This document shows, in pieces, positions 49,869-58,870 of a DNA stretch of 64,000 bases (positions are counted from its first letter, which is position 1; each line of letters starts with the position of its first letter). The stretch spans positions 124,001 to 188,000 of the forward strand of contig NZ_JAAGLY010000015.1 in assembly GCF_010548375.1 (NCBI RefSeq). The letters are read 5' to 3'. Source of the stretch: Streptomyces sp. SID13726. GTDB taxonomy: Bacteria > Actinomycetota > Actinomycetes > Streptomycetales > Streptomycetaceae. A model generated the notes under the pieces. That model did not search any database. It was not told where the DNA came from and saw nothing but the letters and a program-made list of their open reading frames with translations. Position numbers and translations under genes: made by a program.

Positions 49869-50840
49869 ATGCGCGACACGGGCGAGTTCATCGCGGACGC
49901 CTACGCACTGGGCGCGGGCGAGTGGACGATGACGCCCGTCGCCCGCGGCGCGCTCGGACAGATCTGGAAACTGTCGGGGAACGGCACCGCGTGGGCGGTG
50001 AAGGAACTCCTCTTCGAGAGGCACGAGCCGGACGTCGGCGCCGAGTCCGCACTGCGCGACGCCGCGGAGACACAGGGCGTCGCCGCGCCACGCCTCATGC
50101 CCGACCGCACCGGCGCCCATGTCGTACGGCTCCCCGAGGGGACGTACGCCAAGCTGTACGACTGGGTCGACGGCACCACGGCCGACCCCTCGGACCCGGA
50201 GACGCTGCGCTGGTGCGGCCGGACCCTCGCCCTCCTGCACCGGGCAGGCGAGGGCGCGACCGGGACCCCGAGCGCCTGGTACGAAGAGTGCCACCAGCCG
50301 TCCGACTGGGCCGAGTTGACCGGGAGGGCGGCGCGGGCCGGGCTGCCCTGGGCGGCGGAACTGGAGCGGTTCGCCGCCACGACCGTCGTACGGCTGGGAC
50401 GGCATGTCTCGCCCAGTGCCGCGGCCGACGTGGTGACGTCCCATCTCGACATGCGCCCGCAGAACGTCCTCGTCGGCGCGCGCGGACCGGTCCTGCTCGA
50501 CTGGGACAACGCCGGTCCGGTCTCGGCGGAGCGGGAACTCGCCCGGGCCGTCCATGTCTGGTCGGGCGGCAACGGCTTCGACGCCGACGCGGCACGGCAC
50601 TTGGTGCGGGCCTACCGGGACGCCGGGGGCCCGGCGGTCGTCAAGAGCCCCGACGCCTTCTCCATGCTGTTCGCGACCTACCTCAACTACGTCCACGTAC
50701 AGGCCGCATGCGCGGTCGATCCGGAGGTGCAGGCCGACCGGCGCGAGTTCGCGAGCGCCGAGGTCGTGGACCTGCTGCGGAACCGGCCGGACCTCGAAGC
50801 CGTGTCACGCCTCACAGAGACCGTGGCGGCCGAGTGGTGA
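49869..50840 (+). CDS. Aminoglycoside phosphotransferase-family kinase
   Basis: 323 residues from ATG 49869, with AGGGAG upstream. The APH/choline-kinase fold is identified by the Brenner motif SHLDMRPQN (His192, Asp194, Asn199), the metal Asp211 in LLDWDNAGP, and the nucleotide-binding Lys in WAVKELLF. The N-terminal start GALGQIWKL is the glycine-rich loop. Such orphan kinases may modify small metabolites or antibiotics; nothing nearby identifies the substrate. Confidence 0.85.
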   Translation: MRDTGEFIADAYALGAGEWTMTPVARGALGQIWKLSGNGTAWAVKELLFERHEPDVGAESALRDAAETQGVAAPRLMPDRTGAHVVRLPEGTYAKLYDWVDGTTADPSDPETLRWCGRTLALLHRAGEGATGTPSAWYEECHQPSDWAELTGRAARAGLPWAAELERFAATTVVRLGRHVSPSAAADVVTSHLDMRPQNVLVGARGPVLLDWDNAGPVSAERELARAVHVWSGGNGFDADAARHLVRAYRDAGGPAVVKSPDAFSMLFATYLNYVHVQAACAVDPEVQADRREFASAEVVDLLRNRPDLEAVSRLTETVAAEW

Positions 50841-50865
50841 CCGGCCGGAATGCCAAGGTGCCTTC

Positions 50866-52269
50866 ATGCACAGCGAACTGATCCAGCGCCTGCGCCGCGA
50901 CCTGCCCGAGGGCCGCGTGCTCACCGACCCCGGCCTGACCGCCGGATACGCCCACGACGAGGCCGAATGGGCACCCCACGGCAGCCCCGCGGCGGTCGTA
51001 CGGCCGCACACCGCCGAGGAGGTCCGCCAAGCCGTCCGCGCCTGCCTCGACCTCGGCGTGCCGGTGGTCACCCGGGGCGCCGGGACGGGCCTGTCGGGCG
51101 GGGCGAACGCCCTGGACGGGTCGGTCGTGCTCGCCACCGAGACCATGACCGGCATCAAGCGGATCGACCCCCTGGAGCGCCTCGCCGTCGTCGAACCCGG
51201 CGTGGTCAACGAGGACCTCCGCACCGCCTGCGCGGAGCACGGCCTCTGGTACCCGCCGGACCCGGCCAGCGCCCGCTGGTCCACCATCGGCGGCAACGTC
51301 GCCACCAACGCGGGCGGACTGTGCTGCGTGAAGTACGGCGTCACCCGCGACTACGTGCTGGGACTCCAGTTCGTCACCGGCACCGGCGAACTCGTGCGCG
51401 TGGGACGTCGTACCGCCAAGGGCGTCGCGGGCTACGACCTCACCGGACTGCTCGTCGGCTCCGAGGGCACCCTCGGCGTGATCACCGAGGTGACCCTGCG
51501 GCTGCGGCCGAGCCGTGCGCCCGAGCACACGGTGGCCGGGTACTTCTCCTCCGTCGTCGACGCCGGACGGGCCGTCACCGCCGTGGCCGCCGCCGGGATC
51601 ACCCCGTCCGCGCTGGAGCTGATCGACCGGTACTGCCTCGAAGCGGTCGACGCCTGGAAGCGGATGGGCCTGTCGACCGAGGCCGACGTCGTCCTGCTGG
51701 GCCGCACCGACGCACCCGGCCGGGCGGGCGAGGAGGAGGCCGAGACCATGCGGCGCTGCTTCGCGGAGGCCGGCGCCGGCTGGGCCGCCCGCTCCACCGA
51801 CCCCCAGGAGGCGGACGCCCTGTTCGAGGCCCGGCGCCTGGCCTATCCGGCGCTGGAGCGGCTCGGCCCGGTCCTCACCGAGGACGTGTGCGTGCCGAAG
51901 GCCGCCGTACCGGAGATGCTCGGCCGCATCCACGCCATCGCCGAACGCCACGGCACCCTCATCGCCAACATCGCGCACGCGGGCGACGGCAACCTCCACC
52001 CGCTGCTGATCACCGAACCGGGCGACGAGGCGGCACGGGTGCGGGCCCAGGCCGCCTTCCACGACATCATCGCCGAGGCCCTCGCCCTCGGCGGCACGGT
52101 CACCGGCGAACACGGCGTCGGACTGCTCAAGCGCGACGGGCTGCGCGCCGAGGTCGGCCCGGAGGTGATGGCCCTCAACCGGGCCGTCAAGGACGCCCTC
52201 GACCCGCGGGGCCTGCTCAACCCGGGCAAGGTGCTGGGCCCGCGAGCACCGCTCGGCACCCGGCACTAA
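50866..52269 (+). CDS. FAD-linked oxidase, glycolate oxidase GlcD-like
   Basis: 467 residues from ATG 50866. The PCMH-type FAD domain is shown by VVTRGAGTGLSGGANAL and STIGGNVATNAGG, and the C-terminal FAD-oxidase domain by NIAHAGDGNLHPLL and GTVTGEHGVGLLKR. It fits GlcD, D-lactate dehydrogenase and related 2-hydroxyacid oxidases. Partner subunits GlcE/GlcF are not nearby, so it probably works alone on a D-2-hydroxyacid. The OsmC gene follows by 10 bp. Confidence 0.87.
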   Translation: MHSELIQRLRRDLPEGRVLTDPGLTAGYAHDEAEWAPHGSPAAVVRPHTAEEVRQAVRACLDLGVPVVTRGAGTGLSGGANALDGSVVLATETMTGIKRIDPLERLAVVEPGVVNEDLRTACAEHGLWYPPDPASARWSTIGGNVATNAGGLCCVKYGVTRDYVLGLQFVTGTGELVRVGRRTAKGVAGYDLTGLLVGSEGTLGVITEVTLRLRPSRAPEHTVAGYFSSVVDAGRAVTAVAAAGITPSALELIDRYCLEAVDAWKRMGLSTEADVVLLGRTDAPGRAGEEEAETMRRCFAEAGAGWAARSTDPQEADALFEARRLAYPALERLGPVLTEDVCVPKAAVPEMLGRIHAIAERHGTLIANIAHAGDGNLHPLLITEPGDEAARVRAQAAFHDIIAEALALGGTVTGEHGVGLLKRDGLRAEVGPEVMALNRAVKDALDPRGLLNPGKVLGPRAPLGTRH

Positions 52270-52279
52270 TGTCCTGTGC

Positions 52280-52708
52280 ATGAGCGAAGACACCGCGCGT
52301 TCCGTCACCGTCGAGCGCACCGCAGCCGGCCACTTCGTCGCCACCAACACCCGGGGCGGCACGATCGCCTTCGGCACCGGCGGCGACAGCGAGTTCACCC
52401 CGGTCGAACTCCTGCTTGCCGCGCTCGGCGGCTGCTCGGCGGTGGACGTCGACCTCGCCACCGGCCGGCACGCCGAACCCTCCGCGTTCACCGTCGAGGT
52501 GACCGGCGACAAGACCGCCGACGAACTCGGCAACCGGCTCACCGGCCTCGCGGTCACCTTCACCGTCACCTTCCCGGACGGCGAGGGCGCCGAGCGTGCC
52601 CGCGCGATCCTGCCCCGCGCGGTGAAGACCTCCCACGACCGGCTCTGCACGGTCAGCCGCACGGTCGAGATCGGCACGCCCGTCACCACGACGGTGAAGG
52701 ACGCCTGA
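52280..52708 (+). CDS. OsmC-family peroxiredoxin-like protein
   Basis: 142 residues. The two redox cysteines of the OsmC/Ohr fold are Cys52 (AALGGCSAVD) and Cys123 (HDRLCTVSR), in the expected spacing. The beta-strand opening VTVERTAAGHFVATNTRGG and PVELLLAAL motif also match. It likely reduces organic hydroperoxides with a low-molecular-weight thiol. It is co-oriented with the GlcD-like gene, which may itself generate H2O2. Confidence 0.87.
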   Translation: MSEDTARSVTVERTAAGHFVATNTRGGTIAFGTGGDSEFTPVELLLAALGGCSAVDVDLATGRHAEPSAFTVEVTGDKTADELGNRLTGLAVTFTVTFPDGEGAERARAILPRAVKTSHDRLCTVSRTVEIGTPVTTTVKDA

Positions 52709-52761
52709 CCGCACCTCACGGGGGAGAGGGCCTGGTCGCACCACCCCTGGACCGAGCTGGG

Positions 52762-52780
52762 TAAGGTTAGGCTAACCTTC
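52762..52780 (+). promoter_or_regulatory. Iron box before the iron/siderophore ABC operon
   Basis: TAAGGTTAGGCTAACCTTC matches the IdeR/DmdR1 iron-box pattern at 11 of 12 defined positions and contains a perfect GGTTAGGCTAACC core. It ends four bases before the GTG start of the ATPase gene, so repressor binding would cover the transcription and translation start. Confidence 0.85.
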
Positions 52781-52784
52781 GGTC

Positions 52785-53657
52785 GTGAGTTCTGGTGAAG
52801 AGACGACCGAGCCCTCCCGCCCGCCCGGCCAACAGCTGAGCGCCCGGGACGTGACCGTCGCGTACGACGGCACCGACGTCGTGCACGACGCGGCGATCAC
52901 GCTCCGGCCCGGCCTGGTGACCGCCCTCGTCGGCCCCAACGGCAGCGGCAAGTCCACCCTGTTGCGTGCCCTGGCCCGGCTGCGGCCCGCCCGCACCGCC
53001 GCACTCACCCTGACCGGCGAGGACGGCGCCGTGAGCGACGGGCTCGCGCTGACGGCCCGTGACTTCTCCCGCCGCGTCGCTCTGCTGACCCAGGGACGCC
53101 CCACACCGAGCGGCCTGACCGTGCGGGACATCGTCGAGTTCGGCCGCTACCCCTACCGCGGCCGCTGGGGCCGGGCGGACCCCGAGGGCACGGCGGCCGT
53201 ACGCCGGGCGATGGCCATGACCGACGTCGAGACCCTCGCCGGACGCGGCGCCGAGTACCTCTCCGGCGGCCAGCTCCAGCGCGTGTGGCTCGCGAGCTGC
53301 CTCGCCCAGGACACCGGCGTCCTGCTCCTCGACGAACCCACGACCTACCTCGACCTGCGCTACCAGGTCGAACTCCTCGACCTGGTGAGGGACCTGGCCG
53401 ACGACCACGGCATCGCCGTCGGCGTCGTCCTGCACGACCTGGACCAGGCCGCCGCCGTCGCCGACCGGATCGCCCTCCTGCACGAGGGCCGCATCGTCGC
53501 CGACGGCCCGCCCGCCGAGGTCCTCACCGCCGAACGGCTCACCGCCGCCTACGGCATCCGCGTCGACGTCGACACCGACCCCCTGACCGGCCTGCTGCGC
53601 ACCCGCGCCGTCGGCCGCCACCACGCCCGCACCGAAAGGCTCAGTGCCACCTCATGA
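52785..53657 (+). CDS. Iron/siderophore ABC transporter ATPase (FecE-like)
   Basis: 290 residues from GTG 52785. No ribosome site is possible because the iron box ends 4 nt upstream, so a leaderless message is likely. Walker A GPNGSGKST (50-58), Q-loop LLTQGRP, signature LSGGQLQRVWLA, Walker B VLLLDEPTTYLD and the switch His in VVLHDLDQA. The sequence is of the FecE/FepC/BtuD type that energises iron-siderophore import. It is first in a three-gene operon and overlaps the binding-protein gene by 4 nt. Confidence 0.92.
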   Translation: MSSGEETTEPSRPPGQQLSARDVTVAYDGTDVVHDAAITLRPGLVTALVGPNGSGKSTLLRALARLRPARTAALTLTGEDGAVSDGLALTARDFSRRVALLTQGRPTPSGLTVRDIVEFGRYPYRGRWGRADPEGTAAVRRAMAMTDVETLAGRGAEYLSGGQLQRVWLASCLAQDTGVLLLDEPTTYLDLRYQVELLDLVRDLADDHGIAVGVVLHDLDQAAAVADRIALLHEGRIVADGPPAEVLTAERLTAAYGIRVDVDTDPLTGLLRTRAVGRHHARTERLSATS

Positions 53658-54628
53658 GACGACGCCTGCTCATCGCCCTCGCCGCCGCCGCCGCCGCCCT
53701 CGCCCTGGCCGGCTGCGGTACGACCGAGCCCGCCGCCGACGACACCGCCCCGAGCGCCCGGAGCATCACCCTCACCGACGCGAGCGGTGCCAAGGTGACC
53801 CTCGACGGACCCGCCGAGAAGGTCGTCGGCACCGAGTGGGACGTCGTCGAACACCTCGTCTCCCTCGGCGTCCAGCCCGTCGGCGTCGCCGACATCAAGG
53901 GCTACACCGCCTGGGACACCGCCGCCCCGCTGACCGGCTCGCCCAAGGACATCGGCACCCGCGGCGAACCCAGCATGGACACCATCGCCTCGCTCTCCCC
54001 GGACCTCATCGTCGCCAACGACGACCTCTCGGACGCCGTCCTCAAGCAGCTCCGCAAGGTCGCCCCCGTCCTGGAGATCCGCTCCGCGCGGGCCTCCGAC
54101 CAGATCGGGCAGATGGAGACCAACCTCGACCTCATCGCCGAGGCCACCGGCACCACGGACCGTGCCGAGACCCTGAAGAAGGACTTCGACGCCAAGCTCG
54201 CCGAGGGCAGGAAGGCCCTCGCCGACGCCGGGCTCGCCGGCCGCGGGATCGCCTTCGGGGACGGCTACGTCGCCTCCAACCAGGTCTCCATCCGCCCCTA
54301 CACCAGCGGTTCGCTGATCGGGGACGTCAACGACGCGATCGGCCTGAAGAACGCCTGGAAGGCCAAGGGCGACGAGAAGTACGGCCTCGCCACCACGGAT
54401 GTCGAAGGACTTACGGGCCTCGGGGACGTCGAGTTCGCCTACATAGGCAACGACGCCGACGGCAGCGACCCCTTCACGGTCGACCTCGCGAAGAACGCGG
54501 TGTGGAAGGGCCTGCCCTTCGTGAAGAAGGGCAACGTGCACCGACTGCCCGACGGCATCTGGATGTTCGGCGGCCCCAAGTCCATGGAGGCGTACGTCGA
54601 CGCCCTGGTCGCGGCCCTGACGAAGTAG
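53654..54628 (+). CDS. Iron-siderophore substrate-binding lipoprotein
   Basis: 324 residues from ATG 53654 (ATGA overlap). Signal peptide with lipobox LAGC (Cys21). The periplasmic-binding FepB/FhuD class is visible from VVGTEWDVVEHLVSLGVQPVG, whose core is WDVVEHLVSLGVQPVG, then IASLSPDLIVAN and KVAPVLEIRS, with the long connecting helix AETLKKDFDAKLAEG. It captures the ferric siderophore and delivers it to the permease. No siderophore synthetase is nearby, so the ligand could be a self-made or foreign siderophore. Confidence 0.9.
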   Translation: MRRRLLIALAAAAAALALAGCGTTEPAADDTAPSARSITLTDASGAKVTLDGPAEKVVGTEWDVVEHLVSLGVQPVGVADIKGYTAWDTAAPLTGSPKDIGTRGEPSMDTIASLSPDLIVANDDLSDAVLKQLRKVAPVLEIRSARASDQIGQMETNLDLIAEATGTTDRAETLKKDFDAKLAEGRKALADAGLAGRGIAFGDGYVASNQVSIRPYTSGSLIGDVNDAIGLKNAWKAKGDEKYGLATTDVEGLTGLGDVEFAYIGNDADGSDPFTVDLAKNAVWKGLPFVKKGNVHRLPDGIWMFGGPKSMEAYVDALVAALTK

Positions 54629-54632
54629 CGAG

Positions 54633-56699
54633 ATGACCGTCACCGCACCCGCTCCCACCACCGGCGCGCCGGCCGTCACCGCCAGGACGGGCGCGACCGC
54701 GGTGACGGCCGCCCTCGTCCTGCTGGTCGCCGCCCTCGCGGTCGTCGACATCACCCAGGGCACCGCGGCCGTCGGCCCAGCCGAGGTGTGGAAGGCCCTC
54801 ACCGGCCGCGCCGACACCGCCGACGCGTCCGTCGTCATCGCGTCCCGGCTGCCCAGGATGACCGCGGGACTGCTCGTCGGCGCCGCGCTCGGCACGGCGG
54901 GCGCCGCCCTGCAGGCCGTCAGCCGCAACGTCCTCGCCGCACCCGACACCCTCGCCGTCAACGCGGGCGCCTACTTCGCCCTCGGCCTGTTGACCGTCAC
55001 CGGGGTCTCGCTGCCGCTGCTCGCCTCCTCCGGGGTGGCGTTCGCCGGCGGGCTCGCCGCGGCCGCCGTGGTCCTCGCCCTGTCCGGCCTCGGCACGGGC
55101 ACCGTACGACTCGTGCTCGCAGGCAGCGCCCTCACCCTCGGACTGACCTCCTTGACCGAGGGACTGCTCCTGCTGTTCCCGCAGGAGACCGACGGCCTCT
55201 ACCAATGGAGCCAGGGCAGCATCAGCCAGAACGGCTTCGACGGCGTGCTGCGGATGGCGCCCGTCGCACTGATCGGCCTCGTCGGACTGCTGCTGGTCGC
55301 CCGCCGCGTGGACGCCCTGGCCCTCGGCGACGAGGCGGCCCAGGGCCTCGGCGTGCCGGTGCGGACCACCAGGATCACCGTCGTCGTGCTCGCCTCGCTG
55401 CTGTCGGCGGCCGCGGTCACCCTCGCCGGACCCGTCGGCTTCGTCGGACTGTGCGCACCCGCGCTGCTCCGGCCGCTCGCCCGGCGCGTGCGGCCCTTCG
55501 TCCGCATCCGCCTCGGCCTGCCCGTCGCCGGACTCATCGGCGCCGCGCTGGTCCTCGGCGCGGACGTCCTGCTGCGCGCCACGGTCTCCGCCGAGGCCGC
55601 GGTCGCCGTCCCCACCGGAGTCGTCACCAGCATCCTCGGCGCACTCTTCCTCGTCGCCATGGCCCTGCGGCTGCGCGACACCGCCACCACCGGCGCACCC
55701 GAGCGCCTGCGCATCCCCACCCGGACCGTGTTCCTGGCGACGGTCACGACCCTGGCCGCCGCCCTCATCGCCCTGACCGTCGCCGCGATCCTCCTCGGCG
55801 ACACCGGACTCCTCCTCGGCGACGTCGCCAACTGGGCCCGGGGCACCGCCCGCCCGTCCATCTCCTTCGTCCTCGACACCCGCGTCCCCCGAGTCGTGGC
55901 CGCCCTCCTCGCGGGCGCCGCCCTCGCCCTGTCCGGCACCCTCGTCCAGGCCGTCACCCGCAACCCGCTCGCCGAACCCGGCATCCTCGGCGTGTCCGGG
56001 GGAGCGGCGCTCGGCGCTGTCCTCCTCGTCACCACGGCACCCTCGGCCGGGTCCTGGAGCGTGGCCGGTGCCGCCTTCGCGGGCGCCGCGGTCACCGCCG
56101 TCCTGGTGTTCGGCCTCGCCGCACGCGGCGGATTCGGACAGAACCGGCTCGTCCTCGTGGGCGTCGGCGTGTCCGCCGCCACGACCGCCCTCATCAGCCT
56201 GTTCATCGTCCTCACCGACCCCTTCAACGCCACCAAGGCCCTCACCTGGCTGTCCGGTTCCACCTACGGCCGTACCCTGCCCGACGCCCTGCCCGTCGCC
56301 GGCGCCCTGGTACTGGGCATCGCCGTGGCCGTCGTACGGCGCGCCGAGCTGGACCTCGTGTCCCTCGACGACGACACCCCCGCCCTGCTCGGCCTGCGGC
56401 TCGGACCCGCCCGGCTCGGCTTCCTGGCCGTCGCCGTGCTGCTCGGCGCCACCGCCGTCGCCGCCGCGGGCGCCGTCGGCTTCGTCGGACTGGTCGCCCC
56501 GCACGCGGCCCGCGCACTGGTCGGCCGCCGTCACGTCCGGGTCGTACCGGTCGCGCTGCTTCTGGGCGCCTCGCTGGTCTGCGCCGCCGACACCCTCGGC
56601 CGGACCGTCATCGCACCGGCCCAGCTCGGCGCCGGCCTCATGACGGCCGTCATCGGCACCCCGTACTTCCTGTACCTGCTGGTCCGCACCCGGCGCTGA
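54633..56699 (+). CDS. Fused double FecCD-type siderophore permease
   Basis: 688 residues. Two FecCD permease units are joined in one chain, each with the coupling motif: GAALGTAGAALQAVSRNVLA (about 84-103), and GAALALSGTLVQAVTRNPLA near 425-445. Each half has about ten membrane segments, and GFVGLCAPALLRPLARR and GFVGLVAPHAARALVGR close the two units. This is the FhuB-like arrangement, so no second permease gene is needed. It follows the binding protein by 4 bp. Confidence 0.92.
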   Translation: MTVTAPAPTTGAPAVTARTGATAVTAALVLLVAALAVVDITQGTAAVGPAEVWKALTGRADTADASVVIASRLPRMTAGLLVGAALGTAGAALQAVSRNVLAAPDTLAVNAGAYFALGLLTVTGVSLPLLASSGVAFAGGLAAAAVVLALSGLGTGTVRLVLAGSALTLGLTSLTEGLLLLFPQETDGLYQWSQGSISQNGFDGVLRMAPVALIGLVGLLLVARRVDALALGDEAAQGLGVPVRTTRITVVVLASLLSAAAVTLAGPVGFVGLCAPALLRPLARRVRPFVRIRLGLPVAGLIGAALVLGADVLLRATVSAEAAVAVPTGVVTSILGALFLVAMALRLRDTATTGAPERLRIPTRTVFLATVTTLAAALIALTVAAILLGDTGLLLGDVANWARGTARPSISFVLDTRVPRVVAALLAGAALALSGTLVQAVTRNPLAEPGILGVSGGAALGAVLLVTTAPSAGSWSVAGAAFAGAAVTAVLVFGLAARGGFGQNRLVLVGVGVSAATTALISLFIVLTDPFNATKALTWLSGSTYGRTLPDALPVAGALVLGIAVAVVRRAELDLVSLDDDTPALLGLRLGPARLGFLAVAVLLGATAVAAAGAVGFVGLVAPHAARALVGRRHVRVVPVALLLGASLVCAADTLGRTVIAPAQLGAGLMTAVIGTPYFLYLLVRTRR

Positions 56700-56752
56700 C
56701 CCGACGACGCCGACCCCGACGACAACCCCCCTGACCTGCGTACCCTGTCCCC

Positions 56753-57709
56753 GTGTCAGCCTCCCGCCTTCGTCGCGTCGCCGTGCTCGTCCTCGAAGGC
56801 GCCAAGCCCCTCGACGTCGGCATTCCCGCACAGGTGTTCACCACGCGCGCGAGCATGCCGTACGAGGTACGGCTGTGCGGCGCGGCACCCGGCCTGGTGA
56901 GCGGCGGGGACGGGCTGTCGTACCACGTCGCCGACGGCCTCGACGCGCTCGGCTGGGCGGACATCGTGTTCATCCCCGGCTACCGGTTCCCGGACCGCGA
57001 GGACCCGCCGCCGGACGTCGTCGAGGCACTGGTCGCCGCCCACCACAGGGGCGCGCGGCTCGCCGCCATCTCGACCGGCGCCTTCGCCCTGGCCGCGACC
57101 GGCCTGCTCGACGGGCGCCGCGCCACCACCCACTGGCACTACACGAGGGCGCTCGCGGCCAAGCACCCCCTCGTCCGGGTCGACGAGAACGTCCTCTTCG
57201 TCGACGAGGGCAGCGTGCTCACCTCGGCCGGCGCCGCCTCCGGCATCGACCTGTGCCTGCACATCCTGCGCGGCGACCTCGGAGTGGCCGCCTCCAACCA
57301 CGCCGCCCGGCGCCTGGTCGCCGCCCCCTACCGCAGCGGCGGCCAGGCCCAGTACGTGCCCCGCAGTGTGCCCGAACCGCTCGGCGAGCGCTTCGCCGCC
57401 ACCCGCGAATGGGCCCTGCACCGCCTCGACGAACCCCTCACCCTCGACCTGCTCGCCCGGCAGGCCGCGGTCTCGCCGCGCACCTTCTCCCGGCGCTTCG
57501 TCGAGGAGACCGGGTACACGCCGATGCAGTGGGTCATGCGGGCCCGCATCGACATGGCCCGGGAACTGCTGGAGCGCTCGGAACGCAGCGTCGAGCAGAT
57601 CGCCACCGACGTTGGCCTGGGCACCGGCTCGAACCTGCGCATGCACTTCCAGCGGATCCTCGGCACCACGCCGAGCGAGTACCGCCGCACCTTCACCCGG
57701 GGCGAATAG
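56753..57709 (+). CDS. GlxA-type AraC-family regulator with DJ-1/PfpI domain
   Basis: 318 residues from GTG 56753. N-terminal DJ-1/PfpI-like domain (about 5-170, RVAVLVLEGAKPLDVGIP ... LAAISTGAFALAATGLLDGR) in which the usual nucleophile Cys position reads Thr/Gly, so it is a sensor rather than an enzyme. C-terminal AraC HTH: LLARQAAVSPRTFSRRFVEE and the second helix pair IATDVGLGTGSNLRMHF. It lies 53 bp after the transporter operon, so it may share its transcript; its inducer and targets are unknown. Confidence 0.88.
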   Translation: MSASRLRRVAVLVLEGAKPLDVGIPAQVFTTRASMPYEVRLCGAAPGLVSGGDGLSYHVADGLDALGWADIVFIPGYRFPDREDPPPDVVEALVAAHHRGARLAAISTGAFALAATGLLDGRRATTHWHYTRALAAKHPLVRVDENVLFVDEGSVLTSAGAASGIDLCLHILRGDLGVAASNHAARRLVAAPYRSGGQAQYVPRSVPEPLGERFAATREWALHRLDEPLTLDLLARQAAVSPRTFSRRFVEETGYTPMQWVMRARIDMARELLERSERSVEQIATDVGLGTGSNLRMHFQRILGTTPSEYRRTFTRGE

Positions 57710-57822
57710 GCCGGTGGCCCGGTGCGGCGGTGGCGCGATCCTTGTGAACCGTGGCGATCGCGCCACTGTCAGCGGCCCAGGCCGTGCGCGAGCCTGGTGG
57801 CCATAGGGAAGGGACACCATTC

Positions 57823-58821
57823 ATGACTCGCATCGCCATCAACGGATTCGGCCGCATCGGACGCAACGTGCTGCGCGCACTCCTCGAGCGCGACAGCGCC
57901 CTGGAGATCGTCGCCGTCAACGACCTCACCGAGCCCGCCGCCCTCGCGCGGCTCCTGGCCTACGACAGCACGGCCGGCCGCCCCGGCCGCCCGGTGACCG
58001 TGGACGGCAACACCCTTGTCGTGGACGGCCGTCGCATCACCGTGCTCGCCGAGCGGGAGCCCGCCCAGCTGCCCTGGGCCGAACTCGGCGTCGACATCGT
58101 CCTGGAGGCCACCGGCCGGTTCACATCCGCCAAGGCCGCCCGCGCCCACCTCGACGCGGGCGCGCGCAAGGTTCTCGTCAGCGCGCCCTCCGACGGCGCC
58201 GACGTCACCCTCGCCTACGGCGTCAACACCAATGCCTACGACCCGGATCTGCACACGATCGTCTCCAACGCCTCCTGCACGACCAACGCGCTCGCGCCGC
58301 TGGCCCAGGTGCTCGACGAACTCGCCGGTATCGAGCACGGGTTCATGACGACGGTGCACGCCTACACCCAGGAGCAGAACCTCCAGGACGGCCCGCACCG
58401 CGACGCCCGCCGCGCCCGCGCCGCCGGTGTCAACATCGTGCCCACCACCACGGGTGCCGCCAAGGCGATCGGCCACGTGCTGCCCAACCTGGACGGCAAG
58501 CTGTCCGGCGACTCGATCCGCGTCCCGGTGCCGGTCGGCTCGATGGTCGAGCTCAACACGACCGTCGCCCGCGAGGTGACGCGCGAGGACGTACTGGCCG
58601 CGTACCGCACCGCCGCCGAAGGCCCCCTCGCCGGAGTCCTCGAGTACTCGGAGGACCCGCTGGTCTCGTCCGACATCACGGGCAACCCCGCCTCGTCGAT
58701 CTTCGACTCCGAGCTCACCCGCGTGGACGGCCGGCACGTCAAGGTGGTCGCCTGGTACGACAACGAGTGGGGCTTCTCCAACCGCGTGATCGACACGCTG
58801 GAACTGCTCGCGCAGGGCTGA
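57823..58821 (+). CDS. gap: Glyceraldehyde-3-phosphate dehydrogenase
   Basis: 332 residues from ATG 57823, with AGGGAAGGGA upstream. NAD-binding start RIAINGFGRIGRNVLRAL, catalytic loop SNASCTTNALAP (Cys152), proton-acceptor His179 in TTVHAYTQ, and WYDNEWGFSNR near the C-terminus. Standard type I GAPDH length. The position after an iron operon and before carbohydrate genes, and the presumed presence of another gap gene in the chromosome, suggest an accessory or conditionally expressed isoform; that is inference. A strong hairpin follows. Confidence 0.95.
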   Translation: MTRIAINGFGRIGRNVLRALLERDSALEIVAVNDLTEPAALARLLAYDSTAGRPGRPVTVDGNTLVVDGRRITVLAEREPAQLPWAELGVDIVLEATGRFTSAKAARAHLDAGARKVLVSAPSDGADVTLAYGVNTNAYDPDLHTIVSNASCTTNALAPLAQVLDELAGIEHGFMTTVHAYTQEQNLQDGPHRDARRARAAGVNIVPTTTGAAKAIGHVLPNLDGKLSGDSIRVPVPVGSMVELNTTVAREVTREDVLAAYRTAAEGPLAGVLEYSEDPLVSSDITGNPASSIFDSELTRVDGRHVKVVAWYDNEWGFSNRVIDTLELLAQG

Positions 58822-58834
58822 GACAGCCGCCTCC

Positions 58835-58870
58835 CGACGGGTGCCGATCCCGCCCCCCCGGCACCCGTCG
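58835..58870 (+). terminator. Hairpin after the GAPDH gene
   Basis: A perfect 12-bp stem CGACGGGTGCCG (58835-58846) with CGGCACCCGTCG (58859-58870) and a C-rich 12-nt loop, 13 bp after the stop. No U-run. Confidence 0.75.

Noticed and set aside
54474..56831. A minus-strand open frame of about 785 codons
   Set aside because: Antisense to the fused FecCD permease. The product would be almost entirely Gly/Asp/Glu/Arg without fold signatures.
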